Positions 1 to 11,316 of a stretch of DNA of 64,000 nucleotides are shown here, piece after piece. The stretch is from positions 1,364,001-1,428,000 of the forward strand of contig NC_091050.1 in NCBI RefSeq assembly GCF_963966145.1, read 5' to 3'. Under the pieces are notes generated by a model. The model was given only the letters and a program-made list of their open reading frames with translations. It made no database searches and had not been told where the DNA came from. Made by a program: the position numbers and the translations under genes. Numbering within the stretch: position 1 is the first letter of the stretch; every line of letters starts with the position of its first letter. This DNA comes from Tenebrio molitor. Taxonomy: Eukaryota; Arthropoda; Insecta; Coleoptera; Tenebrionidae.

Positions 1-1409
1 ACATACACGTGAGGTATTTGACACGATTATTTTTCCATAACAGCAACTCTTTTGAATTAACGAGACCAATCGATTGCCGTCTGTTGAAATCTAGAAAAGT
101 TAGTAAAAATATTTCTTATACATGACGTAACAAGTGTTTTAGTATGGCCCTGTACAGTCCTATGAGTTCAAGAAGTGTTCTGTCAGTTGTCAGTTGTCAT
201 ATGTCACTTGTCAATGGATTGGCTAAGTGATAAACAAAACAAACACAAACAGACCTTTGTTGTATGGTTTAATAAATTTCAATCGACGTGAATATTATTC
301 ACCGATGATAATGATAATGTTTACAACAAGTTATTGGCAATATAGTAGTAACAATTGAAAGTCAAAATTGTCCAGCTGCTGAGTGGTTTCCAATTTGAGC
401 ACGATTATCTCAATTAACGAGTCCAGTAACAAAAACGTTTCGACCGTCCTTCGACGAAGATGGCGCTAATGAAGACTTTCCAATTCGATCTTGCATTAGC
501 GCTGTCACAATTGTGACCAGAGCCGGGATCAGCCGATTTCGGCCAAATTCTGTCCATCGCTTTCTCATTTCCGCCGACAAAATCCTGCGCTGATGAAACA
601 AACTCCGGCAGAAGAGAAGAGATCCCTATTCTGGTTTCTTGCTCCAGAACCAAAAGCACGGGAATCGCCAATCGGGTGAAGGTTAGGTTTAGGTGTGGAC
701 GAAGCGTCGACCGGAGGTGTGTCCGTTCGAGATTCGACCCGGCGTTTATTTGTTCTTCCACTTTCTCCTCCCTCATCTTGACACGGTTTTGCGAAATAAT
801 TGGGCAACTCCGGCGGCCGATTCAAGATTGTCGCAAAGAGAAATCTTTCAAGATGCAACTCATCTGTCGGATGTGTGTACGTGTGTGTTGCGTGACCTTT
901 TCTTTGACCCACTGAACTTCTGCTGAATTATTGCGGGATTCTCGCCTGCAACCAAGTCGTGCGCAATTTTTTCGCCAGGAATCCGTTTTTCGCGGCTTCG
1001 TCGCTGATCCAGTTCAGCGTTAACCAATCGATCGACGAAGACACTTTCACTTTTTATTGGTAGGTTCGACGGGAGATGGTGGCGCCCACGGCGTTTCGAT
1101 GGAACGCAGCGTCGCGTCGGTCGGAAATGCGGAATGGCGACGATAGACACTCCAGAAATACACGAAACCTACCATTTCTTCGATAATTATGCACAACTTT
1201 TAGGTTACATAAGATACGTGACCTTTCTGTCAAAGAAATTTTTAATTGGTGTCACTTGCTCTCGACAAATATCCCCAAAATATTGTTTTCCCCCAACTCC
1301 TCGACAGGGTTTTCTAATTACGCGAAAATACTTTCCCCAGCTTGTTGTTGCTTCCCCGCATGAAACATTGTCAAGATTTTAGTTTATGTTTGTTTTCTTT
1401 TTGTTGCAG
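1..1409. other. Upstream region and 5' UTR of the C-type lectin gene
   Basis: I see no convincing protein-coding gene here. The stretch from about 420 to 1130 is more GC-rich than its surroundings and carries several overlapping open frames on both strands without recognisable domains. A splice-donor-like GTAGGT follows ATTG at about 1060, and a strong acceptor (TTGTTGCAG) ends at 1409 directly before the lectin start codon. The simplest reading is a non-coding first exon in the GC-rich part and an intron of about 350 nt in the 5' UTR. The first exon position is inferred. Confidence 0.4.
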
Positions 1410-4400
1410 ATGAAACTAGCTTTAGTTGTTTTGGCGGCTTGCGCCGTAGCAGTTGCCACTCCTGCCATCAACCAAATTAGGCCAGTTTCCAACAGACCTG
1501 GTCGCTTCTTGTCCTTGCCAAATCCGCAAAAATGTGCCAACAGTAAGTGCATTGTCGACTTCCTCCAAAACTCACTGTAGGCGCCATGTTCGTCGCCATC
1601 TTTAATTGCGACAGATTTCTGTACTCTTAATCAGAAATCAACTTATCTAAACACATTACACAAACAAATTAGCTTAATTCCTTTGTAACAAATCTATTGT
1701 ACTTTCGGTTTGCTTCTACCTTACAAACAAGTGTTGAAATTAAATTACCTGAATATTTTTTTCTACCTGTTTTTACTAACAGTGAAAAACGTGAGAAAAA
1801 GTGTTGTAGCCTTTCATTATTTCACTCTGGCGTTATGCAAATAGGTGCACCGAAGTAACTGATTCGTAAGAGTGCGTTGAAAACAATAGAAGTTGTTTCG
1901 CGATTTTGACTTTAGAAACGTCAAATGTTTGATGTTGATTGTTTTTCTCATTGCAGACAGTCGTAAAAAAAATTGCGGAACTCATTCACAAAGTGTCTTT
2001 TTTTGACTCATGAGATTGCCGCACTTGACTCGTGCGTAAAAAAGTACTACTTTGCGTACTAGTTATTTCACAGTTACAAACGTTTTATTTCATTCTTATA
2101 TGTAGAAGATCTCCTTCTTCTTCTTCTTTCTCTTCTTCTTCGAATGTTCCAAGCTGTATTTTGCTTAAGGCTTTTTCTCTGCCCTTTCTTTGCCTTCTAA
2201 TGAAAAAAATATTTTCACTTGACAAGTGTGGTATTTGCGCCATTTCGGCGTAGCGCCAGAGGCGCCTTCAATCAGTCGTACCAACTTTGACATCTCCTGA
2301 AAAGTGAAAACCGCTCTGCATTCCCACATGATAATACGCCCATTGCCTCACAGTCTGCCTGTTATAAAACAGCAAAACACCATTCCCAACATCCACTCTG
2401 AATAGTTATTAGCAAACACGTACGTTTCCCATTCACATGGCCGATAACGAACCGGCATTCGAGCATACTAATAGCTCCACGATTTTTATTTAAATTTTGA
2501 ACAAACAGTCGACTCGCACAATAACGCTTTCGTAAAGCGTGCAAGAGGTCATCGTGAATGAGCGGATAATTGAATAGCTGTGTTCTGGGACAATGTCGAC
2601 ATAACGACGTCCTGACAGTCGAGTGCAGTTTCGATTTGTCCGTACCTAGTGAAATTCAAACATGTTGGTTGCCACAGATAATTGGGGCGATTGTTAAGAG
2701 GCGCAAGCAAAACGGTTCTCAGCTTTTAATTGTCGAATTGTTATATAATTTGTGGTAAAAGTTCGAAGCGACACGATTGCGTAATGGCCGTTAGCGACTC
2801 AAATTGTTTTAACAACGCCGCTCGACCAAAATAAACACCGTTAAAGGATCATCAAACAAGAGAGAGAGACACAATAACTGCACCGGCACGTCCCGTTGTC
2901 CTTCGAGACGGACGCGTTTTATTTAAAGGATGTAATAATTGAACGATCAAATAAATTTTACCGGAGGGTTATGCAACGTTCGTTTGTTCATTGTTGTTTT
3001 CTGGGCCGCGCTCGTGCCAGATCTAGGTACAATCTTTTTCTCGTGGTGCCCAGTATTAGTGTGTTTTGGAAGAGAAAGTCGGCAGAAATTTTACGGCTTT
3101 GTACTTTTACAATGTTTGTCTTGGAAAATTGGCCGTTTTTATTCGGAAAGGCGTTAAACTGTGCGGCGGTTTGCATAACGATGACGTCACGTTGTTTATG
3201 GGTGGCACTCCTTGGCGGCGGCTGAATCTACCCGGAAAACGATCACGAAATGACAATCAATGTTTGTGTTTTACAAATAGCAATCATTGTGTGCACAACA
3301 AAAAGTCTTAAGTCGCTAAATAAAAAAAAATATTAATTATAATAACAAACAAAATACATAATTTTTACATTTTCACCACAAAAAGATATAATTAAACGAA
3401 TAGTGTTTTGTAGTGTTTTCATTATCTTTATATTCTCTTCTATCCCAAAGTGGTTTCCAATTTATAAATTACAAAATAAGATATTAAAAACTTTCTCAAT
3501 GTTTTTTCATAGGCTTTCTATTTCCATTTTTTTAATTATTATAACATTGCTTTTTTATTTTTATTAACTGTTCTATTTGAATATTTCACAATATTTTTTC
3601 CGTTCACCTCCAGTTGGATGTATTTTTTTTAAACATACTGAAAATAGCAGTAATCCAAAAAAATTATGACAATTATGAAGCACTTATATCACTTAATACT
3701 CGTATCAAGCGACTTTAGAAGCTTGTGATGTTTTTTCATATGTTGGCAATGTCAATGTTGGTCATTCTGATGATAATTCCGTATTTGACAATGAACATAT
3801 ATGCCTAAACTCTTAGGAGTATTTTAGAAGAAAGAGAAAAGCCAGTGTCTTGATTTAAATATCAGATTTACCAAAGCAATATTTTAAAAGTATTACCAAC
3901 CGATCAAAAATAGTCACCCTGTTATAGTCACCTAGTACTCTTGCTGTTTTTTAATTATTTTTTTTTAAATAAGGCCTTGAATGCAATAAGTTTTATGAAA
4001 TTATCTCAAAATATTCGCTTGAAATATCATCGGTTTAAAGTTGATTTTCATTTTTTTTTGAGGTTGTGCGAAATTTTCAAAAACTTTGCCTGATTGTTTA
4101 AAAAAAAATAAACAAACGTTTCAAAATTCAAAACTGCACACTATAACATAAAACACTCCCGTACATCACTCGTTGCCAACCTTAAGGTTACATTTTTTTC
4201 ACAACTCATTACGAGATGATATCACTATGTTTAAAAATACTGTCGATCATACACCGCTTCGTAATTATGATAATTGCGCTTGATAAAAATTTAAATGAAG
4301 AGTGTTTATTCAGCAATCGTCGTCATTGAACAATTGAACTATCGAGACGTAATTTACTGTTGTATTGCCAACCGCACAAAACCCCCCAAACTTGCGCAAC

Positions 4401-6368
4401 TCGAGGGTTGGCAGCGCCGTCAATCGAGCGCGACGTCGTTGACATTTCGCTTTCTCGATTAAGTTGTAAATCTTATCAATCGGACATTATTGATTTTATA
4501 ATGATTGTTGTAACCCGTTCTTCCTAATACGGAGAGACGTGTCCCAATGCGATCTTGCGGGCGCTCGTGCGTTACGCAACCCCGTTTGTTTGCGTTATTA
4601 ATACAGGTTGCGCAAGTTGGCATCCCTGATTAATTTGACGTTCGCGGTGACGGGCGACCGCTCGACTTTCTTTGGTTTTTCTCGTGGTGATTAGCCCGAA
4701 TGTGGTCGACGACAAAAACCGCCACTTTCTTCTGATGAATAATGGATTACTGCGACGCGTGCTGATGATTGTGGCGTGTTGCAGGGCCGAAGCAGTTCTT
4801 CTTCCGCGGCCACAACTACTTCTTCACCGGTCACGTGCCCGAATTGGCCAATAGGAAGGTGGACTGGCTGGACGGTAGGAACATCTGCAGGGAGTACTGC
4901 ATGGATCTGGTCTCGCTAGAGACGCAGGAAGAGAATAACATGATCTTCAGGCTCATCCAGCAGAGTAAGAATCATTTTTACTTATATTAATAATAACAAT
5001 AACAAAACAAAAAGCAAATTTATTTCTCTTGGTTCTACGAGAGACAATGAAAATGCAGATCAAGCTGTTCGCAGTTGCAACAATTGTATTTCGGCCAGCA
5101 CTTTGTCCAAATGTGTTCGATAGGGGTCAAATCTGGGGCCCTTACTGGCCGTAAGATATTCAATCATTTATTTAATTGTCAAATTCGATTTTATCCAACA
5201 CACAGATTCATTTCTTCTAAATTCTACCGTCCCATGTATGAGAAGATGCCTGATTTATCGATTTGGATAATTGATTAATCGATTGCTTGATTATCTGATG
5301 ACATCATCGATGAAGTGTTATAATCGTAAAACACTCAGAAACGCTGTACACACGATCAGCAGGATGTATTATGATGTAAGAACCTTGTTCATGCAAAATA
5401 GAGAATCTTCTTTCGAATTTTTCACGTTTTTTGACATTTACGCATAACATACGAAATGTTTCCAACATCGTAGCGTGCTGTGGAAATCTGTCGCCTGCGA
5501 TTCTGGTGTACCGATACTACTGTAGACTGTAGATAAATTGATGTGACTAATTGATTGCTTAAAAACAAGGGGCTTTTAAATGACAATTTGCAGTTCTAAA
5601 AGATTCTTTTGCTGCTTTAACCAAAAATAATAAACAACGAACAAGTGGGAAATGTCAAATTTACATTTTAGCACAAATCCAGGAACTGAGAGGCGGCAAA
5701 TCTACACGTGTACACACAAATCGCAGCCAACTTCGTTGTTAGAAACGTATTTATGTATTTATGTCTTTTGTTCCGTCTTCAACTCTCGTTTATCGAAACA
5801 ATGATAGTGAGACGCTGAGACGAAGCCGCTTTCTCACTTGGTGGGCCGTCCTCCGGGCAGATCTGACCCCAACGGCTAACATTTAGACCCCCGGCAAAGT
5901 GCAAGCTCATCAGGCGACGCAACAAACGTGTCGAAAGAGGCGTCAAATGTCATGCGTTCTTCCCTCAACAGTTTTTTGTTTGCAGATGACGTGCCGTACA
6001 TCTGGACTTCGGGTCGGCTGTGCGACTTCAAGGGCTGCGAGAACCGCAGCGACCTCGAGCCCAAGAACGTGTACGGCTGGTTTTGGTCGGCGAATCGCGA
6101 GAAGTTGGCGCCCACCAACAAGGTGCCCAATGGTTGGGGCTACAACCCGTGGTCATCCACGGGACACAAGAAGCAGCGCCAGCCGGATAACGCCGAGTTC
6201 GACATCAACGGCACCAGCGAGTCTTGCCTCTCGGTGTTGAATAACGTGTACAACGACGGTATAGCGTGGCACGACGTCGCCTGCTACCACGAGAAGCCAG
6301 TCGTCTGCGAGGACTCGGAGGAGCTGCTCAACTACGTGGCCGCCACGAATCGCGGCATACGTCTCTAA
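1410..6368 (+). CDS. Secreted C-type lectin-like protein (insect 27-kDa type)
   Basis: Three coding exons join in frame: 1410-1542, 4785-4964 and 5986-6368, giving 231 aa. The ATG sits directly behind an acceptor AG. Residues 1-17 form a signal peptide (MKLALVVLAACAVAVAT). The rest is a single C-type lectin fold. It contains the paired cysteines of the domain, a QPD triplet at residues 170-172 (the galactose-type sugar-binding triplet in canonical lectins) and WHD at 199-201 where a WND-like calcium motif normally lies. The WIGL core motif is degenerate. Length and layout resemble the insect 27-kDa C-type lectins, several of which are linked to cuticle or immunity, so an extracellular role is likely. 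Whether it binds sugar is uncertain because only some of the calcium ligands are evident. It is the first gene of the window and lies 0.95 kb upstream of Atg4 on the same strand. Confidence 0.85.
1543..4784 (+). other. Intron 1 of the C-type lectin gene
   Basis: A 3.2-kb AT-rich intron, bounded by GTAAGT and TTGCAG. The open frames in it (2032-2253, 2896-3311) are low-complexity or lack domains. I see no transposon ends or RNA gene. A somewhat GC-richer block at 4380-4670 could be regulatory, but nothing specific supports this. Intron 2 (4965-5985) is likewise empty. Confidence 0.6.
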
Positions 6369-6513
6369 TAATATTCACGTCTTCATTTTCACACATCCTC
6401 TAGGTTTAATTTCGATCTGATCATGTATAAAGAAAAAATTGTGTATTTATTGTAATTTTTTTTAATTGCTCTGTATCGAAGTACTCAAGTGTAACGGATA
6501 TTATCAGGTACCT

Positions 6514-6519
6514 AATAAA
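6514..6519 (+). terminator. Poly(A) signal of the lectin gene
   Basis: AATAAA lies 146 nt after the lectin stop codon in an AT-rich 3' UTR, with a T-rich stretch directly downstream. This is the nearest canonical hexamer to the gene. Confidence 0.6.
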
Positions 6520-6750
6520 TTTATGTTATTTTTAATTTTTTTATTATTGTTTCCATCGCACCACGTGACAACTAGATGGTTATATTTTGTTGCATTTACA
6601 CAAAAACAGTTTTTTTAAAGAATATTTTAATTACCCAACACTCTTAGTCATGGTTACAAATTTTGAATTTTTGGTTTTCTTCGAATGGAATTAATTACAC
6701 ACGCATAATTAGTTTCTGAATTGAGCTAAGACCAAATTTTAAAAAGTATA

Positions 6751-6911
6751 CAGGGTGATTCACGAATAATGTCTGATTTAGAGCCTTTATTCCTGCAACA
6801 CAAATTCCTCTCTCATAGATTTCAAAAAAATGAAACAACAGCGTCAATCAAATGTGTCAAAATAATTATATTTGACGGCGCTAAATCAAACACTATTCGT
6901 GAATCACTCTG
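6751..6911. mobile_element. Short Tc1/mariner-type MITE with TA duplication
   Basis: A 161-bp unit starts CAGGGTGATTCACGAATAAT and ends with the near-perfect reverse complement (ATTCGTGAATCACTCTG). Inverted arms extend about 36 bp, to the TGATTTAG of each end. Both ends are flanked by TA (6749-6750 and 6912-6913), the target-site duplication of the Tc1/mariner superfamily. The interior carries no transposase, so it is non-autonomous. It lies between the lectin and Atg4 genes. Confidence 0.8.
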
Positions 6912-7315
6912 TATACTTACATGTATAGTATGCAACACACCATACAGATCCCACTGGCAACGTGACAATATCTGACGAACGCATTTTGCATTCGTGTTCG
7001 AATTTGAAATGGCACAACTGACCTTCCAGCTGTTGCTATTTTGCACTTTTTTGATTTTTCGAACATCGAAATTGTTTCAGCTGATAAAAGCATCTTCCTC
7101 AAGGTATTTTTGCTTATGACGTTCCTACCGAGAAAAATTTAATACTTAAGTAATCGCTTAAAAAACTAAGTCGTTGACATTTCGTATGAGGAAATGACAG
7201 AACAGCTGTTCTTTGACAGCAACATGGCGTGTTGACACTTGAAATGAAAACAAAGATTGAAATGTAGTGTCTTGTCCGAAACAAGCCCGACAAAAGCCAA
7301 TTCCACACCAAATCC

Positions 7316-8711
7316 ATGATAAAAACCCCCGCAGCAATGGACGGAATGTTTGAACTGTACCTGGAAGGGAGCATCGAACCCGACGACATCCCCCACACCA
7401 GAGACCCCGTTTACATCCTGGGCAAACGATACAACGCCATCCAAGGTAAACACCCCTTTTCCGTCGTACTCCCACCTTCACAAATCTGTCCCAGAACTCG
7501 ACATTATCCGCCAAGACGTCCTCTCCAAGCTGTGGTTCACATATCGCAAGAACTTTGTCCCCATTGGCGGCGACGAGGGCCTGACCACCGACAAGGGATG
7601 GGGTTGCATGTTGAGGTGCGGTCAAATGGTCCTGGCGCAAGCTCTCATCACGCTCCATTTAGGGAGGGACTGGATGTGGGAGCCTGAGACTAGAGACTCC
7701 ACATATTTAAACATTTTAAGCAAATTTATGGATAAGAGACAAGCCCCGTTCTCCATCCACCAGATCGCGATGATGGGAGTGTCGGAAAATAAAGAAGTGG
7801 GACAGTGGTTCGGGCCTAATACAGTGGCACAAGTCTTGAAGTAACAGAGAAGCGAATTATTGGGGTTGTTTTAACATGTTGGTTGCAGGAAATTGGTGAA
7901 GTATGACGAGTGGAGCTCCCTGGCGATACACATAGCGCTAGATAACACTCTAGTCGTGAGCGACATAAGTAAGCGGTCCGGTTTGATGGATGGGAACAAA
8001 GTTTGATTGATCAGTTTCTAGGGGAACTGTGCCTGAGTGAGAGCTGTTCTGAGGGGAGCAGGAGCGCTAGGTTTGGCAGCGGGGACTGGAAGCCGCTGTT
8101 GCTTGTAGTGCCTTTGAGGCTAGGCCTCCAGGAGATCAATCCAATTTATGTCAGTGGGTTGCAGGTAGTCCCACTCAGACGCAACAGACCGACTTTTCAG
8201 CGACTTTTCTTTTAGAAATGCTTCCAGTTCAGGCAGAGTCTGGGGGTGATCGGGGGCAAGCCAAACTTGGCCTTGTACTTTATAGGTTGCGTCGGCGAAG
8301 AAGTGATCTACTTGGATCCGCACACGACCCAGAAGTCGGGCTGCGTCGAGAACAAGGAAACGGAAGAGGAGATCGACCTCGACTGCACTTACCACTGTAA
8401 ATACGCCTCTAGGATAAACATACTGAGCATGGACCCGTCGGTGGCCGTGGTAAATCCCCCGCCCCTTACCCCCGTTGCCGTCTCCTGAATCCGTCGCGTT
8501 TCAGTGCTTTTTCTGCAGCACCGAGAGCGACTTCAACGAGTTGTGCCACTCTATCAAAAAGGATCTGATAGAGCCGGAGAAGCAGCCGCTGTTCGAAATC
8601 ACTCACGAGAAGCCGAAGCAGTGGACGCCCACCCTGGACGACGCCGTCGAAGCCGCCGACTTCGATGTCTCCGGCGACTTCGACTCCGAACACGAATTTG
8701 AGATTTTGTAA
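7316..8711 (+). CDS. Atg4: Atg4 cysteine protease (autophagin)
   Basis: Six coding exons join in frame to 379 aa: 7316-7445, 7495-7840, 7889-7968, 8022-8164, 8216-8449 and 8505-8711. This is the C54-family protease that trims the C-terminus of Atg8/LC3 and removes it from lipid during autophagy in the cytosol. The catalytic cysteine is Cys81 in GWGCMLRCGQM. The Asp and His of the triad are Asp267 and His269 in YLDPHTTQ, preceded by the family signature SLGVIGGKPN. The last four residues are FEIL in an acidic context, matching the C-terminal LC3-interacting motif of the Atg4B type. Introns are 47-54 nt long. An in-frame Met at residue 8 is an alternative start. The gene runs towards the phosphatase gene on the other strand. 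Confidence 0.96.
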
Positions 8712-9876
8712 CGACCTCCGCTAGATTTAAATTTCGCCTTAGGTTTTCGTTGTCGCCGTTGTTATCTGCAACATGAGCGGCGGCGAAACTGGCCCCGCGA
8801 CGGGTCCGGACCGACCCGGAGGGCTCCTCGTTTCATTGTAATTATTTATGTATATACTATACTCAAGTTTATGTGTCCTTTGTCTGTACATAATGCATTT
8901 ACCGGAGAGAAACTGGTTCGACGGTGGCGCCGCCGTGTGGCTGGCGAAAATTATTTGTGACGTTTCGCGTGCCAAAAATTACAGCGACGCGGCTCCGGAC
9001 TGGCGGCGCTGGCTTCGTGTACATAGCCCAAAGCGATTCAGTTCCTCGTAAAGCTTATTATAAAATTTGTTAAATATTTTTCACCACTACTATGATTAAA
9101 AGACAGTGTTTGTGAATTTGACCATGATTGTGACCCTAGCGGCCCTCCACAAGCTACTGCCGGGCCATGAGTAATCTATTTTAGTCTTTATGTCAAAACG
9201 GCGAAAAAATTTGTTTTTGTTGTTTTTCTTGCGATTACACAATCGTAAAGACTTAATTGTAGCACACACCGATAAGCAGACGTGTTTTACTAAAATAAAA
9301 TAAATTGTAATGAAAAGTCAACTTACAGTTTTACGTTAAGGTTTAATTGTGACATAACTAGCAGCGCCGCGGAGTGACCTTCATCGTGTAGAGCAACGCA
9401 ACGCAACAATAAAATCACAAAAAAGGAGTTTTTTTGAGAAGAACTCTTTTGTATTCATAATAAAGCCCAAAATATTACAATCAATTTCAGTTGACAATTA
9501 AATTATTACGGGTTGACGTTTGTTTTCGTGGCCAACTTGGATAACAAATTTTTGGTGATGGTAAAAAATTTTTTGACAGAAACAAAGAAGAGTTTTATTT
9601 CGTTTATTATTCATTTTATACATCGAGAACAATAATCAACAAACCTTACAGCCATTATTACAAGAATTGTAGTTCTTTGAGACATAAAATAAAACACAAA
9701 ATCAACGCTACAAACCGGTTCCACCGACCATGCCTCCAGGGAGCCCTGGTCGCCGGAGGGCACAACAAACAATTAATCAACACGATATGACACTAGACGA
9801 TACAGTCGCAGGTACAAATTTCGACTAATTTGAGCATAAAAAATATGAATCTCCAGTGGGAAAATATCGGGGCGGG
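8712..9876. other. Shared 3' region between Atg4 and the PPM1L-type gene
   Basis: Convergent 3' ends. Plus-strand poly(A) candidates for Atg4 are ATTAAA at 9095-9100 and AATAAA at 9294-9299. Minus-strand candidates for the phosphatase read as TTTATT on the plus strand at 9594-9599 and 9603-9608. The open frames at 8739-9051 have no recognisable product and are most likely Atg4 3' UTR. Confidence 0.55.
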
Positions 9877-11316
9877 CTAGGCGGCGCTCTTCTCGGCGGT
9901 GTGAAAGCCGAAAGAGTTATCTTTAAAGTTGATCACGATGACAGTGATGTTATCCAAAGAGCCGCGGTAATATGACTGTAAAGTTAAGCTTTTGGCACCG
10001 TAGTCGGGTTCGTTCAGTCGTTCTTTGATGAAATTGATCGCTTCTTCGTTCGAAAACGTGTCCCACAGCCCGTCCGACGCCAGAATCAGAAACATCGGTT
10101 TGTGGTCCTTCAAGTCGAAGGTGAGGATGTCGGGGTCGGCGATGACCAACTTCTTGTCCTTGAGGGGGTAATCCCCGAGGGCGCGGGAAGTGGCCAAGAT
10201 GCCGGCCACCCTCCAGACGCCGTTGAAAGTGACGAATCCGCCCGCCTCCTTGATGCGCTTTCGCTCGCGCATCTGCTGGGGCTTGTGATCGAACGACAGC
10301 GGGATGACGTTGCCCTTGCTGTCGCACATCACCCCCCGGGAATCCCCCACGTTGGCCACGATCAGCTTGGACCCCTCCAGGATGGCGATCAGGGCGGTGG
10401 TTCCCGCCACGTCCATGCTTTTCTTGGCGGTCTCGAGGAGCAGCTGGTCCGCCGCCAGGACCTCGTCCGTCAGCAGCTTGCCGTAGTTTACGTTGCCCGA
10501 CTTGTCGAAGTAGTTAGTGGAGGGGGCTTTCTTGAAGGATTGAGGGCGCGACGAGGGGCGCACCTCCCTCGTGATGGGCCTCATCATGTTGTCCAGCTTG
10601 GACAGCAGTTCCGTATCCGTGATCTCTTTGGCACCTTTGATGCACTCATCCGTTGTGGAGCTGGTTTTGCGGAAGCTCTTCCTGCGCTCGGCAAGACTCG
10701 GGGTCGCCGGCTTCTCCGGGTCCTTCTTCTCCTCCTCCTCCTGGTCGCAAGCGGTCCGGACGGTCTTCCCCGCGATCAAGTCCTTGATCTCCGCCACGCG
10801 GTTGAACAGGTTTTGGACGAGCTTCTCTTTGGCGTAGTTGGCGGCGAACTCGCCCCCGTGTCCGTCGAACACCGCGAACAGGGCCACGCCGGTGTTGTTG
10901 ATGTTGTCGTTGATGACGAAGCGGTCCTCCATTTTGGGGCGGCGGCCCTGGACGGCGTAGGCGGCGTAGGGGCCCACCTTCATCTCCCAGCTGGCCCTGT
11001 CCGGGTCGCCGCCGCTGAACAGGCTCAGCTTCTCGGGCTTGGTCTTGGGCCCCCGGTTGATGGTGTACTGGAGGCGCCCTAGTAAATTACGACTCCATAC
11101 ATCCAATGCCTGCATATACATCAACATGAACAAGACTAGGGTGCCGAAAATTAATATTTCGGGCTTTAACATGTACATTTTCAGCAGTCTCCACACGTGC
11201 GAGGTGTACGCTAGCGGGGAGATGTTTAACGGAATGCCCCAGGCTATCCGGGACATGATTCTCATGTGGGACACGTACGTTTGGTAAAGGATTTTGTCGT
11301 CTAATTCGTCTTCCAT
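9877..11316 (-). CDS. PP2C-family Ser/Thr phosphatase, PPM1L-like, membrane-anchored
   Basis: One uninterrupted 479-aa frame. A hydrophobic segment at about residues 53-71 (ILIFGTLVLFMLMYMQAL) gives an N-terminal membrane anchor, as in PPM1L, which sits in the ER membrane and acts on stress-kinase and ceramide-transfer pathways. The PP2C metal-binding residues are present: RPKMED at 126-131, VFDGHGGEF with Asp151, GTTAL at 305-309, VGDSRGVM at 323-330, ASDGLWD with Asp415, and DNITV with Asp455. Between DGHGG and GTTAL is an insertion of roughly 100 residues with an acidic EEEE run and a Ser/Thr-rich basic patch (RRKSFRKTSSTTDE), which makes it longer than the ~360-aa vertebrate PPM1L. Absence of introns in the coding part is notable next to intron-rich neighbours. 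It is divergent from the DOCK gene. Confidence 0.93.
   Translation of the reverse strand: MEDELDDKILYQTYVSHMRIMSRIAWGIPLNISPLAYTSHVWRLLKMYMLKPEILIFGTLVLFMLMYMQALDVWSRNLLGRLQYTINRGPKTKPEKLSLFSGGDPDRASWEMKVGPYAAYAVQGRRPKMEDRFVINDNINNTGVALFAVFDGHGGEFAANYAKEKLVQNLFNRVAEIKDLIAGKTVRTACDQEEEEKKDPEKPATPSLAERRKSFRKTSSTTDECIKGAKEITDTELLSKLDNMMRPITREVRPSSRPQSFKKAPSTNYFDKSGNVNYGKLLTDEVLAADQLLLETAKKSMDVAGTTALIAILEGSKLIVANVGDSRGVMCDSKGNVIPLSFDHKPQQMRERKRIKEAGGFVTFNGVWRVAGILATSRALGDYPLKDKKLVIADPDILTFDLKDHKPMFLILASDGLWDTFSNEEAINFIKERLNEPDYGAKSLTLQSYYRGSLDNITVIVINFKDNSFGFHTAEKSAA

Noticed and set aside
414..912. Overlapping frames of 115-120 codons upstream of the lectin
   Set aside because: No domains, competing frames on both strands, and the position fits a GC-rich 5' UTR or promoter.
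10102..11082. 326-codon plus-strand frame opposite the phosphatase gene
   Set aside because: Shadow of the GC-rich PPM1L-type coding sequence; its translation is compositionally skewed and has no domain, while the minus strand has all PP2C motifs.
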